NCBI GenBank assembly: GCA_023954795.1
Contig: JAGSHA010000003.1
Span: forward strand, 1-38,937
Length of the DNA stretch: 38,937 nucleotides
Source: Oceanospirillaceae bacterium
GTDB lineage: Bacteria; Pseudomonadota; Gammaproteobacteria; Pseudomonadales; Balneatricaceae
Reading direction: 5' to 3'
Shown here: in pieces, positions 23,960 to 32,616 of the stretch
Numbering within the stretch: the first letter of the stretch is position 1
Layout: each line of letters opens with the position of its first letter
Program-made: the position numbers and the translations under genes
The notes under the pieces: model-generated
The model's input: the letters and a program-made list of their open reading frames with translations, nothing else
Told to the model about the DNA's origin: nothing
Database searches by the model: none

Positions 23960-24460
23960 CTACATTTTAAGATGTAGCGAGTGAGAGTGTCCCTTGGGGG
24001 AGCGGTTTCGATGTCTGATAATCAGCAGTCCAAGCCCCAGGGTAATGGCTGCACAGCCTGCGTAGTGTAGCGTACTGGCTTCCGTGTGGCTTTGTAGCAG
24101 TATGCCAATAAGGATGTAGATAAATGGGATCGCTTCGTAGAGCGGTTCTGGTAGCAAAGAGGCTTCATGCCAGGGTAGATATCGATGGGGGTTCAGTGGT
24201 GTGTGCAGTGCATCTGCGCGACGGTTTTTGGAGCGCATGATCCAGATGGCTGATCCGCTACTGTAGAGAATGCCACCGGAAATCGCCTGCAGAAGATCGG
24301 TGGGGAAAATAATATTCATGGCCCCAAATACAAGGCAGAAATAGGGCAAAGACTCATAGAGAGGCTTGGGTAACACGGGTGGAGATCTCCATACAGCATA
24401 CAGGTATATAAGCGAGCCGTAAGTGTAGGAGAGAATTATAAAAAAGCACAAAAAAGCCAC
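23960..24460 (-). CDS. Small membrane protein with internally duplicated two-helix module
   Basis: I do not recognise this family. The frame encodes up to 166 residues with four or five hydrophobic segments. Residues 24-80 and 97-153 are an ungapped duplication at a constant 73-residue offset. Both copies start with W, then LPxPLYExxP(Y/F), share Gly at 46/119, 62/135 and 69/142, and end in IxRxxNR. Basic ends of each copy suggest a cytoplasmic C-terminus. The start is uncertain. GTG at 24460 lies within the gltA terminator. A TATAAT sequence lies at codons 7-9. GTG at 24376 (138 residues, GGAG 10 nt upstream) would keep both repeats but lose the first hydrophobic segment. It follows gltA on the same strand. 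Confidence 0.65.
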   Translation of the reverse strand: MAFLCFFIILSYTYGSLIYLYAVWRSPPVLPKPLYESLPYFCLVFGAMNIIFPTDLLQAISGGILYSSGSAIWIMRSKNRRADALHTPLNPHRYLPWHEASLLPEPLYEAIPFIYILIGILLQSHTEASTLHYAGCAAITLGLGLLIIRHRNRSPKGHSHSLHLKM

Positions 24461-24478
24461 CGCAAGGGTGGCTTTTTT
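24450..24478. terminator. Intrinsic terminator of gltA
   Basis: AAAAAAGCCACC (24450-24461) pairs with GGTGGCTTTTTT (24467-24478) over a 5-nt loop, 19-47 nt after the gltA stop on the minus strand. On that strand it ends in a T-run. Confidence 0.88.
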
Positions 24479-24496
24479 TGATTCAGCGCAGCGTTT

Positions 24497-25774
24497 TTAT
24501 TCAGGATAGTCGCGTTTGCTTGGGCCAGTGTAAAGCTGGCGTGGGCGACCGATCTTGTTCGGGCTGCTGTGGAACTCGCTCCAGTGAGAGATCCAGCCGA
24601 TAGTACGGGACAACGCGAAGATCACTGTAAACATAGTGGTAGGAATGCCAATTGCTTTCAGGATGATGCCGGAGTAGAAGTCTACGTTCGGGTACAGTTT
24701 ACGCTGTACGAAGTAATCATCTTCCAGTGCGATCTGTTCCAGGCGCTTAGCAATTTTTAGCAATGGATCGTCGTCGATACCCAGTTCGTGCAACACTTCG
24801 TCACAAGTCTTCTTCATGACCTTAGCGCGAGGGTCGAAGTTGCGGTATACGCGGTGACCAAAGCCCATCAGGCGGAAAGAATCGTTAGGATCCTTCGCAC
24901 GTGCTACGAATTCTTCAATCTTGGATTCATCGCCGATCTCTTCCAGCATTTTCAGTACAGCTTCGTTAGCGCCGCCGTGAGCTGGTCCCCACAGTGCGGC
25001 AATACCGGAAGCGATACATGCGAATGGGTTAGCGCCGGAGGAGCCTGCCAGACGTACGGTAGAAGTGGACGCATTTTGCTCGTGATCAGCATGAAGCAGG
25101 AAGATCTTGTCCATCGCTTTCGCCAGAACCGGGCTAGGCTTGTACTCTGCGCAAGGCGTGCCGAACATCATGTGCAGGAAGTTTTCTGCATAGCTCAGAT
25201 CGTTGCGAGGGTACTGGAACGGCTGGCCGATGGAGTACTTGTAGCACATTGCCGCAATGGTTGGCATTTTCGCTACCAGGCGGTATGCGCAGACTTCGCG
25301 GTGGTGAGCGTCGTCGATATCCAGAGAGTCGTGGTAGAAGGCAGACAGTGCACCTACACAAGCAACCATGATCGCCATCGGGTGGGCATCGCGACGGAAA
25401 CCGTTGAAGAAGTGGTTCATCTGCTCGTGAACCATAGTGTGGTTCTTAACGATATTGACGAACTTTTCTTTTTCTTCAGGGGTTGGCAGTTCGCCGTTCA
25501 GAAGCAAATAGCACACTTCCAGGTAGTCAGAGTGTTCTGCCAGTTGTTCGATCGGGTAACCGCCGTGTAAGAGCACACCTGCACCACCGTCAATGTATGT
25601 GATTTTAGATTCACATGCAGCAGTAGATACAAAACCTGGGTCATAAGTGAAGCGGCCGCTGCCAGTCAGAGGGCGCACATCAACTACGTCAGGGCCTTCT
25701 GTGCCTGTATAGACAGGGAGTTCGATTGCTTCATCCAGACCATCGATGGTCAAACGTGCTTTCTTATCAGCCAT
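24497..25774 (-). CDS. gltA: Citrate synthase (type II, hexameric class)
   Basis: Condenses acetyl-CoA and oxaloacetate to citrate. The 425-residue protein matches the gram-negative, NADH-sensitive class: an N-terminal beta domain (1-60), then [24 protein letters not shown] (catalytic His), [14 protein letters not shown] (oxaloacetate-binding His), and NVDFYSGI with the catalytic Asp. It ends [21 protein letters not shown] lies 6 nt before the ATG. It is transcribed away from sdhC from a strong promoter and ended by its own terminator. Confidence 0.97.
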   Translation of the reverse strand: MADKKARLTIDGLDEAIELPVYTGTEGPDVVDVRPLTGSGRFTYDPGFVSTAACESKITYIDGGAGVLLHGGYPIEQLAEHSDYLEVCYLLLNGELPTPEEKEKFVNIVKNHTMVHEQMNHFFNGFRRDAHPMAIMVACVGALSAFYHDSLDIDDAHHREVCAYRLVAKMPTIAAMCYKYSIGQPFQYPRNDLSYAENFLHMMFGTPCAEYKPSPVLAKAMDKIFLLHADHEQNASTSTVRLAGSSGANPFACIASGIAALWGPAHGGANEAVLKMLEEIGDESKIEEFVARAKDPNDSFRLMGFGHRVYRNFDPRAKVMKKTCDEVLHELGIDDDPLLKIAKRLEQIALEDDYFVQRKLYPNVDFYSGIILKAIGIPTTMFTVIFALSRTIGWISHWSEFHSSPNKIGRPRQLYTGPSKRDYPE

Positions 25775-25899
25775 TACAGGCTCCTATCATTTCGTTAGTT
25801 ATATGGACGTCTTAACGTATCAAGACATCTCTTTATTTTGATTTAGGCGACTAAATCAGAATCACTTGTTGGAGCTTGCCCAATATAAAAGGCACACCC

Positions 25900-25927
25900 A
25901 ATATAGAGTCTGCGAAGCGTTTGTCAA
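25900..25927 (-). promoter_or_regulatory. Sigma-70 promoter of gltA
   Basis: On the minus strand a perfect TTGACA (25922-25927) is followed after 16 nt by TATATT (25900-25905). The sequence TATATTGGG occurs again about 20 nt downstream, which may mark a second start or a regulator site. Confidence 0.75.
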
Positions 25928-26076
25928 CGCAGACCAAAGGTTGCTTTATTGCATCGCAGCAATTTATGACAAACTTTTAACAATTTTTGTTCTTTTGCTG
26001 AATAGGAATTTAGTTGTATTTCAGTGTGGTTAACCCCTGCAGACCTAGACAAAGGGCGTAGAACGGGAGTGTCGCG

Positions 26077-26105
26077 TTGTATTGTGGTTACGAAATGCTT
26101 ATACT
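26077..26105 (+). promoter_or_regulatory. Promoter candidate for sdhCDAB
   Basis: TATACT (26100-26105) is preceded at 17 nt by TTGTAT (26077-26082). Transcription would start about 120 nt before sdhC. The -35 is poor, so an activator may be needed. Confidence 0.5.
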
Positions 26106-26234
26106 CTCGCACCGAAGTTTATGTGCCTTAAAAGCGCTACAAGTGCCGAATTAAAGGGACGTGAGCTTTTTGGACGAGGTACTTATCTTTATAGCACTTC
26201 CTAGCAACCATGCCCTGCAAGAGGGCAGCAAAGT

Positions 26235-26624
26235 GTGACAAGAGCCGTGAATAAGAAAAGACCTGTAAACCTAGATCTGCGAACAATCAAACAGCCGCTT
26301 CCGGCGATTACATCCATTCTGCACCGTGCGACCGGCGTAGCACTTTTTGTTGCTGCTGCGTTCATGATGTATGCACTGGGTCTATCCCTGGAATCAGAAG
26401 CTGGCTTCAACGAAGCCGTTGAAATGTTCGAGAATGGCTTCCTTGCGAAGCTGATTGCGTGGGGATGTGTATCAGCACTGCTGTATCACTTCTTTGCGGG
26501 CATCAAACACCTGGTAATGGATTTCGGACACTGTGAAGAACTGGAAAGTGGCTTGAAAGCTGCTCAGGTTACACTGGGTCTGAGCGCTGTAGCAGTCCTT
26601 CTGGCGGGAGTATGGATATGGTAA
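26235..26624 (+). CDS. sdhC: Succinate dehydrogenase, cytochrome b556 subunit
   Basis: A membrane anchor of complex II that helps bind haem b and ubiquinone. The 129-residue protein has three membrane helices. RPVNLDLRTIKQP precedes helix 1. Ser27 and Arg31 occupy the E. coli quinone-site positions, and the haem-ligand His is at 85 (LLYHFFAGIKH). GTG at 26235, with GAGGG 9 nt upstream, gives MTRAVNKKRP, parallel to E. coli MIRNVKKQRP; GTG at 26247 is the alternative. Its end overlaps sdhD by 7 nt. Confidence 0.94.
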   Translation: MTRAVNKKRPVNLDLRTIKQPLPAITSILHRATGVALFVAAAFMMYALGLSLESEAGFNEAVEMFENGFLAKLIAWGCVSALLYHFFAGIKHLVMDFGHCEELESGLKAAQVTLGLSAVAVLLAGVWIW

Positions 26625-26965
26625 CTAGTATTACTAGCTTTGGTCGCAGTGGCCTGTACGACTGGATGATCCAGCGTGTAACTGCTGTCGTTCTTGCTGC
26701 TTACACTATTTTTATGATCGGTTATCTGGCATTTGGTGCCGAACTGACATACGAAATGTGGAATTCGCTGTTTGAAGGCACAGCGATGCGCATCTTTACC
26801 CTGCTTGCGTTGCTGTCTATGGCTGCACACGTATGGATTGGCCTGTGGTCTGTTTCTACAGATTACATCAAGCCAACTGGATTGCGTTTTCTGTTTCAAT
26901 CAGGCTCTGGACTAGTGACGTTTATTTACGTCGTTTGGGGCATCCAGATTCTGTGGGGTATCTAA
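26618..26965 (+). CDS. sdhD: Succinate dehydrogenase, hydrophobic membrane anchor subunit
   Basis: The second membrane anchor of complex II, 115 residues with three helices. With the ATG at 26618, His71, Asp82 and Tyr83 fall at exactly the E. coli SdhD numbers for the haem-pocket and quinone-site residues. GGGAG also sits 7 nt upstream. The ATG at 26612 is only 1 nt from that site and is disfavoured. It overlaps the end of sdhC, which implies coupled translation. Confidence 0.94.
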   Translation: MVTSITSFGRSGLYDWMIQRVTAVVLAAYTIFMIGYLAFGAELTYEMWNSLFEGTAMRIFTLLALLSMAAHVWIGLWSVSTDYIKPTGLRFLFQSGSGLVTFIYVVWGIQILWGI

Positions 26966-26968
26966 AAG

Positions 26969-28741
26969 ATGTCTAAGCTGCGTACGCTAACTTTCGACGC
27001 AATTGTTGTCGGTGGCGGTGGTGCTGGCATGCGAGCTGCACTTCAGCTGGCACAGTCCGGTTTAAACACTGCATGTGTAACTAAGGTCTTCCCGACCCGT
27101 TCACACACAGTATCTGCTCAGGGTGGTATTACCTGTGCAATTGCTTCCTCTGATCCAAACGACGATTGGCGCTGGCACATGTACGATACCGTTAAAGGTT
27201 CCGACTATATCGGTGACCAAGACGCTATCGAATACATGTGTTCTGTAGGTCCTCAGGCTGTATTTGAGCTGGACCACATGGGCTTGCCATTTTCCCGTAC
27301 TGAAGCTGGTCGTATCTACCAGCGTCCGTTTGGTGGTCAGTCTAAAAACTTTGGTGAGGGCGGTCAGGCCGCTCGTACCTGTGCTGCTGCTGACCGTACC
27401 GGTCACGCACTGCTGCACACCCTGTATCAGGGTAACGTTAAAGCCGGTACTACCTTTCTGAATGAATGGTATGCTGTAGATCTGGTGACAAATGCTGACG
27501 GTGCAATCGTTGGTTGTATCGCCATCTGTATCGAAACCGGTGAGACCGTATACATCAAAGCTAAGGCAACTGTCCTGGCGACAGGTGGTGCGGGTCGTAT
27601 CTATTCTTCTACTACCAACGCTCTTATCAATACCGGTGACGGTATGGGTATGTCCTTGCGTGCAGGTGTTCCTGCTCAGGATATGGAGATGTGGCAGTTC
27701 CACCCAACCGGTATTGCGGGTGCGGGTGTTCTGGTTACTGAGGGTTGTCGTGGTGAAGGTGGTTACCTGATCAACAAAGACGGCGAGCGTTTCATGGAGC
27801 GTTATGCTCCTAACGCGAAGGATCTGGCAGGTCGTGACGTGGTTGCACGTTCTATGATTCTGGAGATTCTGGATGGCCGTGGTTGTGGTGAAGAGGGTGA
27901 TCACGTATTCCTGAAGCTGGATCACTTGGGCGAAGAAGTTCTGCACTCTCGTCTGCCTGGTATCTGTGAACTGTCTAAGACGTTTGCAGCAACTGATCCG
28001 GTTAAAGCGCCAATCCCAGTTGTACCGACTTGTCACTACCAGATGGGTGGTGTTGCTACCAACATCGGTGGTCAGGCGATTGCGCCGGATGCTGATGGCA
28101 ACGATCATATCGTTGAAGGTCTGTTTGCATGTGGTGAAGTTGCCTGTGTATCCGTACACGGTGCTAACCGTCTGGGTGGTAACTCCCTGCTTGACCTGGT
28201 TGTATTCGGTCGCGCTGCAGGTATCCAGATTGAGAAGCAGCTGCAGGAAGGCTATGAGAACACCGACGCGACAGAGGAAGATCTGGAACGCGCGATGGCT
28301 CGCCTGAACAAGCTGAACAATTCTACCAGTGGTGAAAGTGTTTCTGCTGTTCGTAAAGAACTTCAGGACACCATGCAGCTGTACTTCGGTGTATTCCGTG
28401 ACGGCGAAAGCATGCAGAAAGGTCTGGAACTGCTGAAAGGTATTCGCGCTAAAGTTGATAACTTGCATCTGGAAGATAAGAGTCAGTCATTCAATACTGC
28501 ACGTATTGAAGCGCTGGAACTTCAGAACCTGATGGAAGTTGCTGAAGCAACTGCGATTGCAGCTGAAGTCCGTAAGGAATCTCGTGGTGCTCACGCACGT
28601 AACGATTTCACCGAGCGTGATGACGAGAACTGGCTGTGCCACTCCATGTACTTCCCAGGTGAAAAACGTATCGGTAAGCGTGCGGTTAACTTCGCACCTA
28701 AAACCATGGATGCGTTCCCGCCTAAAATTCGTACATACTAA
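26969..28741 (+). CDS. sdhA: Succinate dehydrogenase flavoprotein subunit
   Basis: The catalytic subunit that oxidises succinate to fumarate through covalently bound FAD on the cytoplasmic face of the inner membrane. The 590-residue protein has the FAD dinucleotide motif [13 protein letters not shown] (13-25). The FAD-linking His46 lies in [10 protein letters not shown]. It also has [18 protein letters not shown], the WQFHPTGI substrate region, and the C-terminal [16 protein letters not shown] block. It starts 3 nt after sdhD with a weak ribosome site, consistent with translational coupling. Confidence 0.97.
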   Translation: MSKLRTLTFDAIVVGGGGAGMRAALQLAQSGLNTACVTKVFPTRSHTVSAQGGITCAIASSDPNDDWRWHMYDTVKGSDYIGDQDAIEYMCSVGPQAVFELDHMGLPFSRTEAGRIYQRPFGGQSKNFGEGGQAARTCAAADRTGHALLHTLYQGNVKAGTTFLNEWYAVDLVTNADGAIVGCIAICIETGETVYIKAKATVLATGGAGRIYSSTTNALINTGDGMGMSLRAGVPAQDMEMWQFHPTGIAGAGVLVTEGCRGEGGYLINKDGERFMERYAPNAKDLAGRDVVARSMILEILDGRGCGEEGDHVFLKLDHLGEEVLHSRLPGICELSKTFAATDPVKAPIPVVPTCHYQMGGVATNIGGQAIAPDADGNDHIVEGLFACGEVACVSVHGANRLGGNSLLDLVVFGRAAGIQIEKQLQEGYENTDATEEDLERAMARLNKLNNSTSGESVSAVRKELQDTMQLYFGVFRDGESMQKGLELLKGIRAKVDNLHLEDKSQSFNTARIEALELQNLMEVAEATAIAAEVRKESRGAHARNDFTERDDENWLCHSMYFPGEKRIGKRAVNFAPKTMDAFPPKIRTY

Positions 28742-28753
28742 GGAGTTGTTATC

Positions 28754-29458
28754 ATGCTGGTAAGTGTATATCGCTATAACCCTGAGACTGATGACAAGCC
28801 TTACATGCAGGATATCCATATCGATATCCCGGGTGGTAAGGACATCATGGTGCTGGATCTCCTTCAGTTGCTGAAGGATAAAGATCCGTCTCTGGCATAC
28901 CGTCGCTCCTGCCGTGAAGGTGTTTGCGGTTCCGATGGTCTGAACATGAACGGCCTGAACGGTCTGGCTTGTATCACTCCGCTGTCCGCAGTGGTAGAGA
29001 ATGACAAGCTTGTACTGCGTCCGTTGCCGGGTCTGCCGGTTATTCGCGACGTTGTTGTAGACATGACTCAGTTCTACAAAGCGTACGAGAAAATTAAGCC
29101 GTTCCTGATCAATGATACGCCGGCACCGGCGATTGAACGTCTGCAGTCTCCGGAAGAACGTGCTGAGCTGGATGGTTTGTACGAGTGTATTCTCTGTGCA
29201 TGCTGTTCAACATCTTGTCCGTCTTTCTGGTGGAACCCAGACAAGTTCATTGGTCCATCAGGCCTGCTGCAGGCATACCGCTTCCTGGCGGATAGCCGAG
29301 ACACCGCGACGCGCGAACGTCTGGCTGATCTGGATGACCCGTTCAGCGTCTTCCGCTGCCACGGCATCATGAACTGTGTGAATGTTTGCCCTAAAGGTCT
29401 TAACCCGACCAAGGCAATCGGTAAGATTCGCAACATGCTCATTCAGCAAGCGACCTGA
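28754..29458 (+). CDS. sdhB: Succinate dehydrogenase iron-sulphur subunit
   Basis: Carries electrons from FAD to quinone through three clusters. The 234-residue protein has the 2Fe-2S ligands C53, C58, D61 and C73 (SCREGVCGSDG...LAC, with Asp as third ligand as in E. coli). The 4Fe-4S ligands lie in CILCACCSTSCP, and the 3Fe-4S ligands in CHGIMNCVNVCPKGLNP. AAGGAG lies 9 nt before the ATG, in the 12-bp gap after sdhA. It is the last gene of the sdh operon. Confidence 0.97.
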   Translation: MLVSVYRYNPETDDKPYMQDIHIDIPGGKDIMVLDLLQLLKDKDPSLAYRRSCREGVCGSDGLNMNGLNGLACITPLSAVVENDKLVLRPLPGLPVIRDVVVDMTQFYKAYEKIKPFLINDTPAPAIERLQSPEERAELDGLYECILCACCSTSCPSFWWNPDKFIGPSGLLQAYRFLADSRDTATRERLADLDDPFSVFRCHGIMNCVNVCPKGLNPTKAIGKIRNMLIQQAT

Positions 29459-29459
29459 T

Positions 29460-29492
29460 AAAAAGCGGTGCCCTAGGGCACCGCTTTTTTTT
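29460..29492 (+). terminator. Intrinsic terminator after sdhB
   Basis: GCGGTGCC (29465-29472) and GGCACCGC (29477-29484) pair perfectly around a CTAG loop, with A5 before and T8 after. It shows that sdhCDAB and sucAB-lpdA are separate transcripts, although the genes are contiguous. Confidence 0.92.
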
Positions 29493-29520
29493 GTTCTTTT
29501 TGTGCTGAATGAGAAAGACT

Positions 29521-29549
29521 AATTGTCCGATTAGAAAAAAATGACAATT
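29521..29549. promoter_or_regulatory. AATTGTC-N15-GACAATT inverted repeat upstream of sucA
   Basis: Perfect 7-bp arms (29521-29527, 29543-29549) flank an A-rich 15-nt spacer, upstream of the likely sucA promoter (TATAGA near 29595). An operator is possible; no regulator is recognised. Confidence 0.3.
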
Positions 29550-29610
29550 CAGTGATATTCACACAAAGAATTATTTAAAGCTTCCTGTGAAAAGCTATAG
29601 AATACCAACC

Positions 29611-29725
29611 GCCAAGCACAGGGACGCCTGTGGTGGCAGAGTAAATATACGGTAACGTCAAAGAGGGGCAGGCTGGACAGCGAATCGGCTGGTAAAGCTT
29701 AGCAAAGCCCCCTGAGCCAGGGTGA
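29611..29725 (+). promoter_or_regulatory. Structured 5' leader of sucA (cis-regulatory RNA candidate)
   Basis: Three nested or neighbouring helices are visible. Stem 1: GCCA/TGGC plus CACAGG/CCTGTG closed by GACG (29611-29637). Stem 2: GGGGC (29665-29669) with GCCCC (29707-29711), enclosing CAGC/GCTG (29678-29681 with 29688-29691). Stem 3: GGCT (29671-29674) can pair with AGCC (29715-29718), crossing stem 2, so it would be a pseudoknot. That last strand touches AGGG, the likely ribosome site of sucA. Structured sucA leaders (the sucA and sucA-II motifs) are described in other proteobacteria; identity with them is untested here. Confidence 0.45.
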
Positions 29726-29731
29726 TCAAGA

Positions 29732-32566
29732 ATGCAAGAAGGCATCATGGAGTTGATGTGGAAAAATGCGCACCTTTACGGTGGCAACCTTTCCTACATC
29801 GAACAACTGTACGAAACCTACCTGATGGATCCGAGTGCTGTTCCACAAGAATGGCGTGAAGAATTCGATCGTTTACCTAAAGTGGGTGACAACCTTACAC
29901 AGGATGTTCCGCACTCAACTATCCAGGAACATTTCCTGTACCTCGCTAAAAACCAGAAACGCGCTGCACCCGCTGCTGTCAGTTCTGTTAGCTCAGAGCA
30001 TGAGAAGAAGCAGGTTCGCGTTCTGCGAATGATCAACGCATATCGCGTACGTGGTCATCAGGTGGCAACCATCGACCCGTTGGGTCTGCTGGAACGTGAA
30101 GATGTTCCAGATCTGGATCCTCGCTACCATGAATTGTCTGAAGCTGATTACGATACCGTTTTCCAGCTTGGTTCCCTGTTCTTCGGTCCTGAAGAAGCGC
30201 CGTTGAAAGACATTCTGGCTGACCTGAAGAAAACATACTGCGGCTCCGTGGGTGCGGAGTACATGCACATCGTTGATACTCAGGAAAAACGCTGGATCCA
30301 GTCGCGACTGGAACCAAGTCGTTCTCATCCAGTGGTTGAGTCTGAGAAGAAAATGATGGTCCTTGAGCGCCTGACGGCTGCTGAAGGTCTGGAAAAATAC
30401 TTGGGTTCACGCTACGCCGGTGCTAAGCGCTTCGGTCTGGAAGGCGGCGAATCCATGATTGTCTGCCTGAACTCTTTGATTCAGCGTGCAGGCAAGCAGG
30501 GTACTAAAGAAGTTGTGATCGGCATGGCCCACCGTGGTCGTCTGAACACGCTGGTGAATATCTTTGGTAAGAACCCGGCTGAGCTGTTTGGTGAGTTTGA
30601 AGGTAAGAAAATGGTGGAAACGTCCGGTGACGTTAAGTACCACCAGGGTTTCTCTTCCAACGTAATGACCGCTGACGGTGAGGTTCACCTGGCGATGGCG
30701 TTTAACCCATCCCACTTGGAAATCTCTGCGCCGGTTGTTGAAGGTTCTGTACGTGCTCGTCAGGATCGACGTGATGATGCGGTCGGTACAACGGTACTGC
30801 CGGTCAACATCCACGGTGATCAGGCGTTTGCTGGCCAGGGTGTGGTGATGGAGACATTCCAGATGTCCCAGACCCGTGCTTACAAAACTGGCGGTACAAT
30901 CCACCTTGTTATCAACAACCAGGTTGGTTTTACCACCAACAAAAAAGAAGACTCCCGCTCTTCTGAGTACTGTACTGATGTCGCGAAGATGGTGTCTGCA
31001 CCAATCTTCCACGTAAACGGAGACGATCCGGAAGCGGTACGCTTTGTTACTCAGCTGGCGGTAGACTATCGTAACGAATTCAAAAAAGACGTTGTTATCG
31101 ATCTGGTTTGCTACCGTCGTCGTGGCCATAACGAGGCGGATGAACCATCCGGTACTCAGCCACTGATGTACGCTCAGATCAAGAAACAGAAAACAACGCG
31201 TGAGCTGTATGCCCAGCAGATGATCAGCGAAGGTGTTATCACCGCTGAACAGAGCAAGGCGATGGAGAAGGACTACCGTTCTGCACTGGAAAACGGTGAG
31301 CACGTAGTACAGTCTCTTGTGCAGCAGCCAAACGAAGAACTCTTCGTTGATTGGCGTCCGTATCTCGGCCATAAGTGGGTCTTTGACCACGATACCGGTG
31401 TTGACCTTAAGCTCCTGCAAGAGCTGGGTAACAAACTGTGTGACGTGCCGGACGGCTTCACTGTCCAGCGTCAGGTTCAGAAAATTATTGATGACCGTAA
31501 GCGTATGGCTGCGGGTGCAATGGCTCTGAACTGGGGTATGGCAGAATCGTTGGCATACGCTTCTATTCTGGCGGAAGGCCACCCGGTACGTATTACCGGT
31601 CAGGATGTTGGTCGAGGCACGTTCTCCCACCGTCATGCGGTTCTTCACAACCAGAAAGATGCAGAAACACATACGCCTCTGGAAAACTTGTCTCCAGAAC
31701 AGCCGCGTCTGACATTGCATGATTCTTATCTGTCTGAAGAAGCGGTACTTGCATTCGAGTACGGTTATTCAACCACTACACCTAATGCATTGGTAATCTG
31801 GGAAGCTCAGTTTGGCGATTTCGCTAACGGTGCTCAGGTTGTTATTGACCAGTTTATTACAAGTGGCGAGCAGAAATGGCAGCGCCTGTGTGGCCTGACG
31901 ATGCTTCTGCCTCATGGCTTTGAAGGTCAGGGGCCAGAGCACTCTTCTGCACGTCTGGAACGTTATCTCCAGCTGTGTGCTGAACACAACATTCAGGTGT
32001 GTGTTCCTACGACTCCGGCTCAGATCTTCCACTTGCTACGTCGTCAGGTCGTTCGACCTCTGCGTAAGCCTTTGGTCGTTATGTCGCCGAAAAGTCTGTT
32101 GCGTCACAAGCAGGCAACCTCGACTCTGGAAGAGTTGGCTGAAGGCACGATGTTCAAGCCAGTGATTGCTGAGACTGATCAGCAGGATCCGAGCAAGGTT
32201 AAGCGTGTTGTTCTGTGTAGCGGTAAGGTCTACTACGACCTGTATAACCGTCGTGCAGAGCTGGAAAAAGATGATGTTGCCATCATTCGTATTGAACAGC
32301 TGTATCCATTCCCTGAGAAGGATCTGGCGCGTGCGCTTGGTGAGTACACAAATCTGGAGTCTGTGGTTTGGTGTCAGGAAGAGCCAATGAACCAGGGCGC
32401 CTGGTACTGCAGTCAGCATCACATGCGTTCGATTCTGCACGCTCAGAATCCTAATCTGCACCTTGAAGGTGTAGGTCGTCCGCACGCAGCGGCACCTGCT
32501 GTAGGTTACGTATCTGTACACCTTGAACAGCAAGAAAAACTGGTTAACGAAGCAATCAACGGTTGA
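29732..32566 (+). CDS. sucA: 2-oxoglutarate dehydrogenase E1 component
   Basis: Thiamine-diphosphate E1 that decarboxylates 2-oxoglutarate and hands succinyl groups to SucB. The 944-residue protein has the N-terminal SucB-binding region (YIEQLYETYLMDPSAVP), then the TPP domain (GMAHRGRLNTLVN, FNPSHLEISAPVVEGSVRARQD, NVHGDQAFAGQG-like NIHGDQAFAGQG). The Pyr domain is QDVGRGTFSHRHAVLH, and the C-terminal domain has EQLYPFPE and WCQEEPMNQGAW. The start MQEGIMELMW parallels Pseudomonas SucA. The ATG at 29732 has AGGGTG about 8 nt upstream. It is the first gene of sucA-sucB-lpdA. Confidence 0.97.
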   Translation: MQEGIMELMWKNAHLYGGNLSYIEQLYETYLMDPSAVPQEWREEFDRLPKVGDNLTQDVPHSTIQEHFLYLAKNQKRAAPAAVSSVSSEHEKKQVRVLRMINAYRVRGHQVATIDPLGLLEREDVPDLDPRYHELSEADYDTVFQLGSLFFGPEEAPLKDILADLKKTYCGSVGAEYMHIVDTQEKRWIQSRLEPSRSHPVVESEKKMMVLERLTAAEGLEKYLGSRYAGAKRFGLEGGESMIVCLNSLIQRAGKQGTKEVVIGMAHRGRLNTLVNIFGKNPAELFGEFEGKKMVETSGDVKYHQGFSSNVMTADGEVHLAMAFNPSHLEISAPVVEGSVRARQDRRDDAVGTTVLPVNIHGDQAFAGQGVVMETFQMSQTRAYKTGGTIHLVINNQVGFTTNKKEDSRSSEYCTDVAKMVSAPIFHVNGDDPEAVRFVTQLAVDYRNEFKKDVVIDLVCYRRRGHNEADEPSGTQPLMYAQIKKQKTTRELYAQQMISEGVITAEQSKAMEKDYRSALENGEHVVQSLVQQPNEELFVDWRPYLGHKWVFDHDTGVDLKLLQELGNKLCDVPDGFTVQRQVQKIIDDRKRMAAGAMALNWGMAESLAYASILAEGHPVRITGQDVGRGTFSHRHAVLHNQKDAETHTPLENLSPEQPRLTLHDSYLSEEAVLAFEYGYSTTTPNALVIWEAQFGDFANGAQVVIDQFITSGEQKWQRLCGLTMLLPHGFEGQGPEHSSARLERYLQLCAEHNIQVCVPTTPAQIFHLLRRQVVRPLRKPLVVMSPKSLLRHKQATSTLEELAEGTMFKPVIAETDQQDPSKVKRVVLCSGKVYYDLYNRRAELEKDDVAIIRIEQLYPFPEKDLARALGEYTNLESVVWCQEEPMNQGAWYCSQHHMRSILHAQNPNLHLEGVGRPHAAAPAVGYVSVHLEQQEKLVNEAING

Positions 32567-32592
32567 TCAGGTGATCGAAAGTAATCACCTGA
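32567..32592 (+). other. Perfect intercistronic hairpin between sucA and sucB
   Basis: TCAGGTGAT (32567-32575) and ATCACCTGA (32584-32592) pair perfectly over an 8-nt loop, starting right after the sucA stop. No T-run follows, so it is more likely an mRNA-stability or processing element than a terminator. It ends 24 nt before the sucB ATG. Confidence 0.6.
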
Positions 32593-32616
32593 CGGAGCAA
32601 CGGTAAAGGAAATAAC

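Larger units (their letters stand above)
25775..26234. other. Divergent control region between gltA and sdhC
   Basis: These 460 bp contain no credible ORF. The left third carries the gltA promoter and a leader of about 120 nt. The centre (25960-26030) is very AT-rich. The right part has the sdh promoter candidate. A TTTTTGTTCTTTT-GCTGAAT stretch (25984-26003) recurs upstream of sucA (29488-29510). Confidence 0.7.
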
